From Bradyrhizobium sp. WSM3983 (GTDB taxonomy: Bacteria > Pseudomonadota > Alphaproteobacteria > Rhizobiales > Xanthobacteraceae): a DNA stretch of 64,000 nucleotides. Positions 1 to 11,249 of the stretch are shown here, piece by piece. Under the pieces are notes generated by a model that was not told the origin of the DNA, searched no databases, and saw only the letters and a program-made list of their open reading frames with translations. Numbering within the stretch: position 1 is the stretch's first letter; each line of letters starts with the position of its first letter. The position numbers were made by a program, and so were the translations under genes. The DNA lies in assembly GCF_000473045.1 (NCBI RefSeq), contig NZ_AXAY01000001.1, positions 535,500-599,499 on the forward strand. Direction: 5' to 3'.

Positions 1-1088
1 TACCAGAACATCTGCTGGGCGATGTTGCCCTGCGCCGGGACCGGACCCGACTCAGAGAAGGTCATGCCCTGCGCCTGCGGCGGAGCGTACTTCTTCATCC
101 ACTCGAGATACTTGGTGATCGAGTAGACCGCCGCGGGACCGTTGGTGTCGCCACCACGCTCGATCGACGAACCGACCGGGCGGCAGCCTTCCATGCGGAT
201 GCCCCACTCGTCGACCGGCAGGCCGTTCGGAATGCCCTTGTCACCGTTGCCGGCCATCGAGAGCCAGGCGTCGGTGAAACGCCATCCGAGCGAGGGGTCC
301 TTCTTGCCATAGTCCATATGGCCGTAGACCTTGACGCCGTTGATCTCCTTGATGTCGTTGGTGAAGAACTCGGCGATGTCTTCATACGCGGACCAGTTGA
401 CGGGCACGCCGAGATCGTAGCCATACTTGGCCTTGAACTTGGCCTTGTAGTCCGGGTTGGTGAACCAGTCGTACCGGAACCAGTAAAGGTTCGCGAACTG
501 CTGGTCGGGCAGCTGGTAGAGCTTGCCATCCGGCGCCGTGCCGAACGACTTGCCGATGAAGTCGTTGACGTCGAGCTGGGGATCGGTGACGTCCTTGCCC
601 TCGCCGGTCATGTAGTCCGACAGCACGATGGTCTGGCCGTAGCGGAAGTGCGTGCCGATCAGGTCGGAATCGTTGATCCAGCCGTCATAGACATTCTTGC
701 CGGACTGCATCTGGGTCTGCAGCTTCTCGACGACGTCACCTTCCTGGATGATGTCGTGCTTGAGCTTGATGCCGGTCAGCTCGGTGAACGCCTTGGCGAG
801 CGTCTGCGACTCATATTCGTGGGTCGCGATGGTCTCGGAGACGACGTTGATCTCCATGCCCTTGAAGGGCTCGGCGGCCTTGGCGAACCACTCCAGCTCC
901 TTCTTCTGGTCGTCCTTCGAAATGGTCGAAGGCTGGAATTCCGCGATCCACTTCTGGATCGTGGCATCATCCGCGGCGCGGACCGGCGCCGAGGCAGCGA
1001 ACGCGGTGGCGAGAATGGCCGCGGCGCTCGATACGGTCAGAAAACTGATCTTGGTCAATGGACCTTTCCTTCTCCTAAACTGTCGCAT
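1..1088 (-). CDS. glpV: Glycerol ABC transporter substrate-binding protein (GlpV type), C-terminus cut by the window edge
   Basis: Periplasmic binding protein expected to deliver glycerol (or a related polyol) to the GlpPQ/GlpST transporter encoded just upstream. About 362 residues are present and the frame is still open at base 1; GlpV-type proteins are usually near 575 residues. The N-terminus has a basic stretch (MRQFRRRKG) and a hydrophobic Sec signal ending in Ala-rich sequence around residue 40. The ATG at 1088 has GGAGG six bases upstream; a TTG at residue 11, preceded by AGGAGAAGGAAAGG, is a credible alternative start. It is the last visible gene of the glp operon, 76 bases after the DUF2160 gene. 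Assignment rests on operon order and the sugar-binding-protein-like sequence; substrate is inferred. Confidence 0.85.
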   Translation of the reverse strand, partial: MRQFRRRKGPLTKISFLTVSSAAAILATAFAASAPVRAADDATIQKWIAEFQPSTISKDDQKKELEWFAKAAEPFKGMEINVVSETIATHEYESQTLAKAFTELTGIKLKHDIIQEGDVVEKLQTQMQSGKNVYDGWINDSDLIGTHFRYGQTIVLSDYMTGEGKDVTDPQLDVNDFIGKSFGTAPDGKLYQLPDQQFANLYWFRYDWFTNPDYKAKFKAKYGYDLGVPVNWSAYEDIAEFFTNDIKEINGVKVYGHMDYGKKDPSLGWRFTDAWLSMAGNGDKGIPNGLPVDEWGIRMEGCRPVGSSIERGGDTNGPAAVYSITKYLEWMKKYAPPQAQGMTFSESGPVPAQGNIAQQMFW

Positions 1089-1164
1089 GTTGTTCCTCCG
1101 TTGCAGCGACAAACTTTTATACAGGCCCGGGTTGCCCCCGGATCTGGCCGTCCCTTCGCGAGCT

Positions 1165-1494
1165 TCAGACCGTGCGAAAAACAAGCACGGCCGTGACCAG
1201 CGAAATTCCACTTGCGAGCCACAGGCTCGAAATCTCAATCCCGTCCTCGCCGAGCGGCAGCGAGGCGATCGGGTCGGTGCCGACGAGGCCGATCCACACG
1301 AGGTGGATGACGGCAGCCAAAATCAGCGAGATGAACAGGCGATCGCCGCGCGTGGTCGGAATGCTGAGCACGCCGACACGCTCGGCTTCGGGATAGACTG
1401 CCGCGAGCCACGTCATCACCGCGAGCGTGCAGGCGAGCGCGACGAAGAAGATCGCCGTCGGCAGCGTCCATGCCATCCATGCGATGGATTCCAT
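1165..1494 (-). CDS. DUF2160-family small membrane protein of the glycerol transporter operon
   Basis: 109-residue integral membrane protein with three hydrophobic segments (about residues 5-30, 52-72 and 88-108). The ATG at 1494 is chosen because GGGAGG lies five bases upstream; the open frame extends ten codons further. It starts ten bases after the glpQ stop and so is probably translated from the same message. DUF2160 proteins recur between the permease and binding-protein genes of GlpSTPQV-type operons, which suggests an accessory transporter subunit, but no biochemical role is known to me. No catalytic motif is visible. Confidence 0.8.
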   Translation of the reverse strand: MESIAWMAWTLPTAIFFVALACTLAVMTWLAAVYPEAERVGVLSIPTTRGDRLFISLILAAVIHLVWIGLVGTDPIASLPLGEDGIEISSLWLASGISLVTAVLVFRTV

Positions 1495-1504
1495 AAGCGC
1501 CTCC

Positions 1505-3284
<1,780 letters not shown>

Positions 3285-3285
<1 letters not shown>

Positions 3286-4370
3286 CAGGCGGCTCCTTCC
3301 ACCAGAAGGCTGTCCGCATAGACGTGGACATGCGCCGGATCGAATTTCAGCCCGGCCGTGCCGTCGGAGCTGGTGAAGCCTGCCGGAGCCCGCGCCGCGA
3401 GCTTGGCGTCGCCAAGACGCGCACGCGCAAAACGGATGCGGCCGAGATCGTCGATACGCTCGATCTTCGCGGTGAGCAGCCCCGCTGTGGGCGCGACGAC
3501 CTCGACGAATTCCGGACGCACGCCGATCTCGATCTTGGCGCCTGCCGGAAGATTGTCGTAAGCGCGGTTGAGCGCGATGACGTAGCCGCCGATCCGCGCC
3601 TCGCGCCCCCTCACTTCGGCCGGCAGGATGTTCATGCCAGGCGAGCCGATGAAATAGCCGACGAAGGTGTGGGCCGGCTTGTCGAACAGCTCGGCCGGCG
3701 TGCCGCTCTGCACCACGCGGCCGTCATGCATGACGACGACGGTGTCGGCGAAGGTCAGCGCCTCGGTCTGATCGTGGGTGACGTAGATCATCGTGAGGTC
3801 GAGCTCGCGATGCAGCGCCTTCAGCTTGGAGCGAAGCTGCCATTTCAGCTCGGGATCGATCACCGTCAGCGGTTCGTCGAACAGCACGGCGGCAACATCG
3901 GAGCGGACCAGGCCGCGACCGAGCGAGATCTTCTGCTTGGCGTCGGCGGTGAGCCGCGTCGCCTTGCGGTTCAAATAGGGCTGAAGATCGAGCAGACGGC
4001 CGATCTCGGCGACGCGCTTGTCGATCTCGGCCTTCGGCACGCCACGGTTCTTCAGCGGAAACGCCAGGTTCTGCCCCACCGTCATGGTGTCGTAGATGAC
4101 CGGAAACTGGAACACCTGGGCGATGTTGCGCTTCTGGGTTGACAGCGGTGTGATGTCCTTGTCGTCGAACAGGATTTTCCCCCGCGACGGCGTGATGATG
4201 CCGGAGATGACGTTGAGCAGCGTGGTCTTGCCGCAGCCGGACGGGCCGAGCAGCGCATAGGCGCCGCCCTGCCGCCAGGTCATGGTCACCGGCTTCAGCG
4301 CAAAGCTTTCCTGCGGCGCGTCATTGCCGCCGTAGGAATGGGCGAGATCGACGAGGTCAATGCGGGCCAT
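3285..4370 (-). CDS. glpT: Glycerol ABC transporter ATPase GlpT, with degenerate signature motif
   Basis: 361-residue MalK/UgpC-like ATPase: nucleotide-binding domain at about residues 1-235, then a C-terminal OB-fold regulatory domain. Visible motifs are Walker A GPSGCGKT (42-49), Q-loop Gln88, Walker B ending in Asp-Glu at 165-166 and H-loop His199 (VTHDQ). The place of the LSGGQ signature reads LTADAKQ (140-146), so this subunit cannot supply a normal signature to its partner. The start has GGGAGG upstream and lies 12 bases after the glpS stop. GlpS carries the reciprocal pattern, so the two likely form one normal and one degenerate ATP site. Confidence 0.92.
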
Positions 4371-4382
4371 ATCGCACCTCCC

Positions 4383-5518
<1,136 letters not shown>

Positions 5519-5522
<4 letters not shown>

Positions 5523-7069
5523 GAGCGTCCTCCTGCTTCCAGCAGAGGACTTTGCGACACAATGTGGGTCCTGATCCAGTCGTCCAGGGCGGCAATTTCG
5601 TCGGCAGATAGCCGCAGGCCAAGCTTGGAACGGCGCCAGACGATATCCTCGGCGGTCACCGCCCATTCGTTGGTCATCAGGTAGCGGACCTCGCGTTCGG
5701 TCAGAGTTGCGCCAAAGGCCTGGCCGAGATCGGCGGCCGATTTGGCGTCGCCGAGCAGCTTGATGGCGCGGGTGCCATAGGCGCGCGCGAGGCGTCGCGC
5801 ATGCTCATGGCTCAGGAAGGGATAGCCGCGCTGGAGCTCGGCGATCAGGCCGTCGACCGCCGACACGTCCATGTCGCCGCCCGGCAGCGGCCATTTGCCG
5901 GTCCAGCCTTCGCGCGCTTTCGCACTGCGAAGATAGGGCGCGAGCCGCTCCAGCGCCTCTTCGGCGAGGCGGCGATAGGTCGTGATTTTGCCGCCATAGA
6001 TCGACAGCAGCGGCGAACCGCCGGGCGTGTCGAGCTCGAACACGTAGTCGCGGGTCGCAGCCTTGGCCTCGCTGGCGCCGTCGTCATAAAGCGGCCGCAC
6101 GCCGGAATACGTCCAGACCACGTCCTCTGATGTCACCGGCTTGGCGAGATATTCGCTTGCGGCGGCGCAGAGATACTGGATCTCCTCCGCCGTGGCCTTC
6201 ACCTTGGAGGGATCGCCGTCATAGTCGCGGTCGGTGGTGCCGATCAGCGTAAAATCGTCCTGATACGGGATGACGAAGATGATGCGGCCGTCGGCGTTCT
6301 GGAACATGTAGGCGCGGTCGTGGTCGTAGAGCTTCTTGACCACGATGTGCGAGCCCTGCACCAGGCGCACCTTTGCTTTGGCGTTGACGCCGGCACCGCG
6401 CCCGAGCACGTCCTCGACCCAGGGGCCGCCGGCATTGACCAGCGCGCGGGCCTGGATCGACGAACGCGCGCCGGTCAGCGTGTCGACCATGCTGACGGTC
6501 CAGATGCCGTCGGATTGCTTGATATCCGTCGCGCGGGTGCGGGTGCGAATCTCGGCACCCTTGTCGGCGGCGTCACGCGCATTGAGCACGACGAGACGGG
6601 CGTCATCGACGAAGCAGTCGGAATATTCGAAGGCGCGGCGATAGCGATTCGGGATTAGCGGACGGCCGACCTCATCGCGCCTGAGATCGAGCGAACGGGT
6701 CGCCGGCAGCAAATGACGGCCGCCGATGTGATCATAGAGGAACAGGCCGAGGCGCAACAGCCAGGCCGGGCGCAGGCCGGCGTGATGCGGCAAAACGAAA
6801 CGTAAGGGACGGATGATGTGGGGCGCGATGCCCCAGAGAATCTCGCGCTCGATCAGCGCCTCACGGACCAGCCGGAACTCGTAATATTCGAGATAGCGCA
6901 GGCCGCCATGCACCAACTTGGTCGACCAGGACGACGTCCCGCTCGCCAGATCGTTCATTTCGCACAGGAAAACAGTATTCCCGCGGCCGACCGCGTCACG
7001 CGCGATGCCGCAACCGTTAACACCGCCTCCAATGATGGCGAGGTCGAAAATCCGCTCCAACAGACGCAT
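5519..7069 (-). CDS. glpD: FAD-dependent glycerol-3-phosphate dehydrogenase GlpD
   Basis: 516-residue membrane-associated flavoenzyme that oxidises sn-glycerol 3-phosphate to dihydroxyacetone phosphate and passes electrons to quinone. The dinucleotide-binding motif GGGVNGCGIARD sits at residues 14-25. The family segment SGTSSWSTKLVHGGLRYLE follows at about 43-61 and a C-terminal DAO_C domain covers roughly the last 130 residues. Length fits the family (about 500). It heads the transporter operon, overlapping glpS by four bases, so uptake and oxidation are co-expressed. A glycerol kinase gene is not seen here and may lie beyond the left edge. Phased CGAAAG repeats lie 66-102 bases upstream. 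Confidence 0.96.
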
Positions 7070-7134
7070 CCCCCGGCGACCACTCGTTCCGTCGAGTGGG
7101 TACTTTCGCTTTTGATTAGATCACACCGAAAAAC

Positions 7135-7171
7135 GAAAGCAAGATGAAAGAGAGGCGAAAGGAAGCGAAAG
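7135..7171 (-). promoter_or_regulatory. Candidate GlpR/DeoR operator: four GAAAG direct repeats in helical phase
   Basis: On the plus strand GAAAG occurs at 7135, 7146, 7157 and 7167, that is at intervals of 11, 11 and 10 bases, three of the four preceded by C. DeoR-family glycerol repressors commonly bind TTTCG-type direct repeats. The array lies 66-102 bases upstream of the glpD start, and a DeoR-type regulator is encoded nearby. Binding is inferred. Confidence 0.6.
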
Positions 7172-7292
7172 TGGAACTTTTTCTCCACCAGAATGACGCA
7201 GAAATTGGCAGACAGACGGGCGGATTCAAAGGCAATCGGCGTGATTGGACGGCATGTGGACCATGACCGAGCCAATGAGCCTGCTCGCGGCC

Positions 7293-7321
7293 TTGAATGT
7301 AGAAACATGCCTACATATACT
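7293..7321 (+). promoter_or_regulatory. Sigma70-type promoter with nested palindrome upstream of the toxin-antitoxin genes
   Basis: TTGAAT (7293-7298) and TATACT (7316-7321) are separated by 17 bases. The spacer is occupied by an inverted repeat, ATGTAG-N8-CTACAT (7297-7316), placed to block RNA polymerase. This fits the usual autoregulation of Phd/VapB-type operons. The antitoxin start is 36 bases downstream of the -10 box. Confidence 0.65.
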
Positions 7322-7356
7322 TGCCTGTGACACCGCCGCAACTGGGAGCGCAGACC

Positions 7357-7608
7357 ATGGTGACCACCCTCACCAGCCGAGAATTCAATCAGGACACCAG
7401 CGGCGCGAAAAAAGCTGCATCGCAAGGACCCGTCTTCATTACGGATCGCGGCCGCCCGGCCCATGTGCTGCTGACGATCGAAGATTATCTGCGCCTGAGC
7501 GGCGAACACATGAGCCTTGCCGAAGCTCTGGCGCAAGCAAGCGCGGACTTTGATTTCGATCCGCCTCGCGTGTCCGGCGGGGTCTTCAGGCCCGCCGATC
7601 TCGATTGA
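7357..7608 (+). CDS. Phd/YefM-family antitoxin
   Basis: 83-residue antitoxin. The N-terminal half (VTTLTSREFNQDTSGAKKAA) is the Phd/YefM DNA-binding fold, with the characteristic FITDRGRPAHVLL strand following. The acidic C-terminal part (about 50-83) should wrap the toxin. ATG 7357 is preferred over a TTG at 7321 because GGGAGCG lies upstream and the protein then begins where family members do. It overlaps the toxin start by one base (TGATG). It probably represses its own promoter at 7293-7321. Confidence 0.85.
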   Translation: MVTTLTSREFNQDTSGAKKAASQGPVFITDRGRPAHVLLTIEDYLRLSGEHMSLAEALAQASADFDFDPPRVSGGVFRPADLD

Positions 7609-8024
7609 TGTTTCTACTGGATACCAATGTCATTTCCGAACTCAGGCGACCGGATAAAGCCGATCGCAATGTCGTCGCTTGGGCCAATGCAGCTCCCGCG
7701 GCGAATTTCTTCATGTCTGTCATCTCGATTCTCGAGATTGAACTTGGCGCGCGTCTGATCGAACGCAGGGACGCTGCGCAAGGCGCTCTCTTGCGCGCGT
7801 GGATCGACGATCAAGTTCTGACTCGCTTCGAGGGGCGCATCCTGGCCATCGATACGGCCGTGGCACAGCGCTGTGCGCAACTTCACGTTCCCAATCCGCG
7901 GGCTGAACGCGACGCTCTCATCGCAGCGACGGCGCTTGTTCACGGATTGACGGTTGTCACGCGCAATGTCGGGGATTTCGAACCTGCGGGCGTGCCGCTG
8001 CTCAATCCGTGGGGCGCCGCCTGA
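7608..8024 (+). CDS. PIN-domain ribonuclease toxin, VapC/FitB type
   Basis: 138-residue PIN-domain toxin expected to cleave RNA with Mg2+. The acidic residues are all present: Asp5 in LLDTNVISE, Glu43 in ILEIELG, Asp102 in ERDALIAATAL and Asp123 in TRNVGDFE, so the enzyme looks active. It is coupled to the antitoxin by a one-base overlap. The gene converges on the DeoR-type regulator with only four bases between stops. The pair sits between glpR and glpD, which are neighbours in many related operons, so it is probably a later insertion. Confidence 0.9.
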   Translation: MFLLDTNVISELRRPDKADRNVVAWANAAPAANFFMSVISILEIELGARLIERRDAAQGALLRAWIDDQVLTRFEGRILAIDTAVAQRCAQLHVPNPRAERDALIAATALVHGLTVVTRNVGDFEPAGVPLLNPWGAA

Positions 8025-8028
8025 GGCG

Positions 8029-8877
8029 CTATCTCAGCCGCACCACCGGCCCGGCCTCGGGCGCGGCGTCCTGCGCTTCGGCCTGAGCATCATCGATATC
8101 TCCCGCCCCCTTCGGCATCGCTTCCACCACCTCGATGCCCTTGCTGTGGCAGATGGTGGCGAGGCGCTCGGGCAGCTCCTGATCGGTGACGAAGGTCTGG
8201 ATCTGGCTGATATGGGCGATGCGGACCGGCGCGCTGCGACGAAGTTTTGTGGAATCAGCCACCAGCATGACGCTGCGGGCATTGGCGATGATGGCCTGCG
8301 CCACCTGCACCTCGCGATAGTCGAAGTCGAGCAGCGCGCCCTCCTCGTCGATCGCGGACGCACCGATGATGGCGTAATCGACCTTGAACTGGCCGATCAG
8401 CTGCGTCGCGGTCGAGCCGACCACGGCGCCGTCGGCGCGCCGCACGGTGCCGCCGGCGACCACCACCTCGATGCGGGGGTGACGGTAGAGCAGCATCGCG
8501 ACGTTGAGATTGTTGGTAATGACGAGGAGATCCTCGTGCGAGGTCAGCGCGCTCGCCACCTCCTCCGTCGTCGTGCCGATGTTGATGAAGAGCGAGCAGC
8601 CATTCGGGATCAAGGAGGCGGCGGCAGCGCCGATCGCCTTCTTCTCGTCGGCGGCGACGAACCGTCGCGCCTCGTAAGCGAGATTTTCGACGCCGGAGGC
8701 GATGATCGCGCCACCATGGACGCGGGTCAGGGAACGGCGCTCGCAGAGATCGTTGAGGTCCTTGCGGATGGTCTGCGCCGAGACTTCGAAGCGGCGTGCC
8801 AACTCCTCGACCATGACACGGCCCGAGGCGCGCGCGATGTTGAGAATTTCAGCCTGGCGGTGGGTCAATCCGGTCAC
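8029..8877 (-). CDS. glpR: DeoR-family transcriptional repressor, probably GlpR
   Basis: 282-residue regulator with an N-terminal DeoR helix-turn-helix (about residues 5-57, VSAQTIRKDLNDL then RVHGGA). A C-terminal sugar-phosphate sensor domain of the DeoRC type includes the signature segment INIGTTTEEVA near residue 100. The C-terminal 30 residues are Ala/Asp-rich and extra compared with typical 250-260-residue homologues. The start appears to be GTG at 8877 with GAGG upstream. It is the nearest regulator to the glp operon and the likely ligand is glycerol 3-phosphate. Confidence 0.85.
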   Translation of the reverse strand: MTGLTHRQAEILNIARASGRVMVEELARRFEVSAQTIRKDLNDLCERRSLTRVHGGAIIASGVENLAYEARRFVAADEKKAIGAAAASLIPNGCSLFINIGTTTEEVASALTSHEDLLVITNNLNVAMLLYRHPRIEVVVAGGTVRRADGAVVGSTATQLIGQFKVDYAIIGASAIDEEGALLDFDYREVQVAQAIIANARSVMLVADSTKLRRSAPVRIAHISQIQTFVTDQELPERLATICHSKGIEVVEAMPKGAGDIDDAQAEAQDAAPEAGPVVRLR

Positions 8878-8968
8878 GACGACGGCCTCAAATCAGAATG
8901 CTGCATGGTGCGGCGGTTCGCGCGCGCGGTCAATGCGCGCGCCGATCACGGTTAATGGATGACGCCCC

Positions 8969-9643
8969 TCACCGCGCCATCGCGGAAGCGAGCCGCGCGA
9001 GCAACGTCGGATCGTCGAAAGCGCTGGCGGAGGCAACCGCGCCGGCGCCAACAAGGTCAGCATCGCTGAGGCTGGTCCGGATGCCGATGGTCGGAATCCC
9101 GGCCGCGGTCGCCGATTGCACGCCGGAGCGGGAATCCTCGAACGCGATCGAGGCGGCCGCGCTGGCGCCGACAAAGCGCAGCCCCTCCTGATAGGGCAGC
9201 GGATGCGGTTTGCCATGCGGCAGTTCGTCGCCGATCACGAGCGCCTTGAAGCGCTGCGTGATGCCGAGACCGGACAACAGCAACTCGGCATTGAGACGCG
9301 GCGCGTTGGTGACGGCAACCATGGGAATGCCGGACGCGTCCGCGCGGTCGAGCAGCGCCATCAGGCCCGGCAGCGGCTCGATCTGCCCCGCGACCAGCGT
9401 GCGGAAGACTTCCTCCTTTTCGCCGAGGATCACGGCGCGCCGCTCCAATGTTTCATCGGGCAGAAAACGCTCGCCGATCGACGCATTGGCGAAGCCTTGC
9501 AGCTCCCTGGAGAAGCGCGCGTGGTCGAAGACGTGACCGCGAGGACCGAGCACCTGGTTGAACGCCTTCAGGTGCAGCGGGTCGGTGTTGGCAAGCGTGC
9601 CGTCGATATCGAACAGCAATGCCCTGCCGAGACTCTCGATCAT
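8969..9643 (-). CDS. HAD-superfamily (subfamily IA) phosphatase
   Basis: About 224 residues with all four HAD motifs: FDIDGTLANTD near residue 10 (nucleophile Asp), Thr-Asn in VAVTNAPR, Lys in HGKPHP and acidic FEDSRSG. The helical cap between motifs I and II is of the beta-phosphoglucomutase/phosphoglycolate phosphatase type. The start is placed at ATG 9643, eight residues before motif I; an in-frame ATG at 9676 is possible. It lies 91 bases upstream of glpR on the same strand, so a role with a three-carbon phosphate is conceivable, but the substrate cannot be read from the sequence. Confidence 0.85.
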   Translation of the reverse strand: MIESLGRALLFDIDGTLANTDPLHLKAFNQVLGPRGHVFDHARFSRELQGFANASIGERFLPDETLERRAVILGEKEEVFRTLVAGQIEPLPGLMALLDRADASGIPMVAVTNAPRLNAELLLSGLGITQRFKALVIGDELPHGKPHPLPYQEGLRFVGASAAASIAFEDSRSGVQSATAAGIPTIGIRTSLSDADLVGAGAVASASAFDDPTLLARLASAMAR

Positions 9644-9797
9644 GTCCGTACTTTCCCCAATGCGCGGCGCATCCATGCCGAAGACGTATCAATAGAGCCT
9701 CGCGCGCGCAATGACGCGGACGCATGACGACCACGCGCCACTCGACAAAGCCGCGCGCGGCTGCAACACTCCATACAAGATCAAAAAGGAGGAAACG

Positions 9798-10250
9798 ATG
9801 ACGATCAACCGACGCGATCTGGCTCTCTCGACTCTCGCCGTCTCCGCGCTTGCGCTCTTGACAGCCGCGCTCGCCGCTTCGGCTGACGAAGAAGCCGTGG
9901 CGAAGAAGGTCGAGGCCTTCCGGCTCGCCCAGATCGCGGCCGACCCGAAGGCGCTCGGCGCGCTGTGCTGGGACGATCTCAGCTACAGTCATTCCAGCGG
10001 CAAGGTCGAGGACAAGGCGACCTTCATCGCCAATGCCACGGATGGCAAATCAAAATTCCTGTCGATCGCCTATCAGGACCCGACTATCAAAGTGGTTGGC
10101 CCCGCCGCGATCGTGCGTTTCCACTGGGTCGCGGAACAGGAGATGGCGGCCGATGGGAAAAAAGTGCCGACCAACCTTCACATCCTGATGAACTGGCAGA
10201 AGCAGGGCGACGAGTGGAAGCTCTTGTCGCGTGCAGCTACGAAGCTGTGA
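9798..10250 (+). CDS. Exported SnoaL/DUF4440-like (NTF2-fold) protein
   Basis: 150-residue protein with a signal sequence of about 33 residues that begins MTINRRDLALS. The twin arginines and following hydrophobic run suggest Tat export. The mature part resembles NTF2-fold DUF4440 proteins (segments DLSYSHSSGKVEDK and LLSRAATKL). The ATG at 9798 has a strong AAAGGAGG site; the open frame upstream is not expected to be used. No catalytic residue is evident and the function is unknown. It stands alone, divergent from the HAD gene. Confidence 0.75.
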   Translation: MTINRRDLALSTLAVSALALLTAALAASADEEAVAKKVEAFRLAQIAADPKALGALCWDDLSYSHSSGKVEDKATFIANATDGKSKFLSIAYQDPTIKVVGPAAIVRFHWVAEQEMAADGKKVPTNLHILMNWQKQGDEWKLLSRAATKL

Positions 10251-10257
10251 TGCGATT

Positions 10258-10410
10258 CTTCCCTCTCCACCTGTGGGAGAGGGTGGCTCGCCGCAGAGCG
10301 GCGAGACGGGTGAGGGGTTGCCGCAGCGAATACGTGTCTCGCTTCTGAGTGCGCAGATCGAACCCCTCATCCGGCGCTTCGCGCCACCTTCTCCCACAAG
10401 GGGAGAAGGA
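10258..10410. repeat. Dispersed intergenic repeat of the GGGAGAGG/GCGCGAAGCGC family
   Basis: Starts with a palindrome around CCTCTCC...GGGAGAGG and ends with CTTCTCCCACAAGGGGAGAAGG. In between are GGTGAGGGG and GCGCTTCGCGCC blocks. Related blocks recur at 54869-54987 and, as a short piece, at 54171-54193. No open frame of interest lies in it. Confidence 0.75.
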
Positions 10411-10417
10411 AGAAAGG

Positions 10418-10609
10418 CTACGCCGCCTCCCTCACATCACCGCTAACCAGCCTGCGCGCAGCGCGCTCGGCCTCGCGTGCGTTGCGGAAGAGCTGGCCTT
10501 CGAGGCGATTGAACTGGTGAGACGAGGCGAAGAAGCAGTAGCCTCCGTGACCGCGAACGACAATGCCCGCGGTCTCTGAATTCACTTCGATGATGTAGCT
10601 GTCCGGCAT
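10418..10609 (-). CDS. Small conserved hypothetical protein
   Basis: 63-residue protein from ATG 10609 (MPDSYIIEVNSETAG); nine more codons are open upstream. It has no signal peptide or membrane segment and reads as one compact alpha/beta domain with a basic, Arg-rich C-terminal helix (NAREAERAARRLVSG). It lies directly beside a dispersed repeat, and its last few codons abut the repeat end. I recognise no family function. Codon use matches the neighbours, which favours a real gene. Confidence 0.55.
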   Translation of the reverse strand: MPDSYIIEVNSETAGIVVRGHGGYCFFASSHQFNRLEGQLFRNAREAERAARRLVSGDVREAA

Positions 10610-10831
10610 GGCCCGTAGATTCCTCACTGCGGGCAAATAACCGGTTCCTTGCCCGAAAGTTCCGCAGGCAAATCAGCCGGTTTCCACCCCGAATCGACGC
10701 GTCATTGAGTACGCCGGGACCTCATCCGTTTTATGACTGGTTGTTGGCGAAGCCGCGGCACGATGACTCAGTCACGCCGCGTTTCTTAACACCGCACGTC
10801 TTCGTGAGATGAGACGCAAAACCGCGCGCGG

Positions 10832-11242
10832 TTACGTCGCGATCACCGGAGTGTCGCGCTGGATCGCTTGCGGATGGCCGTTATCGTCGATCGAGACGTA
10901 GGTGAAATTGCCGTCGGTCACGAGGATTGGTTGCAGCTCGCGCCGCCGCAGCGCCCAGGCTTCGAGATGGATGGTGAGCGAGGTACGGCCGACGCGCACG
11001 AGATTGGCGTAGACCGAGACGAGGTCGCCGACATACACGGCCTTGCGAAAATTCATCGCCTCGATCGCAACCGTGACGGTGCGCGACTTCGCGACCTTCG
11101 ATGCGAACACGCCGCCGCCGACGTCCATCTGGCTGAGCAGCCAGCCACCGAAAATGTCGCCATTGGCATTGGTGTCGGCGGGCATCGCCAGCGTGCGGAT
11201 GCAAAGATCGCCGCTCGGCTCGGTGTCGGCCTGTTCGCTCAT
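10832..11242 (-). CDS. Acyl-CoA thioesterase, YciA/hot-dog fold
   Basis: 136-residue hot-dog thioesterase that hydrolyses acyl-CoA to free acid and CoA. The family segments are AMPADTNANGDIFGGWLLSQ (residues 19-38), with the catalytic Asp/Asn region, and the central helix that follows. The start at ATG 11242 has GAGAGG upstream and lies seven bases after the fadJ stop. It is therefore the last gene of the fad operon and probably relieves CoA sequestration during beta-oxidation. Confidence 0.9.
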   Translation of the reverse strand: MSEQADTEPSGDLCIRTLAMPADTNANGDIFGGWLLSQMDVGGGVFASKVAKSRTVTVAIEAMNFRKAVYVGDLVSVYANLVRVGRTSLTIHLEAWALRRRELQPILVTDGNFTYVSIDDNGHPQAIQRDTPVIAT

Positions 11243-11249
11243 GTGCCTC

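Noticed and set aside
8010..8028. Possible hairpin GCGCC/GGCGC between vapC and glpR as a bidirectional terminator
   Set aside because: It lies largely in the vapC coding end, is very short and lacks T-runs.
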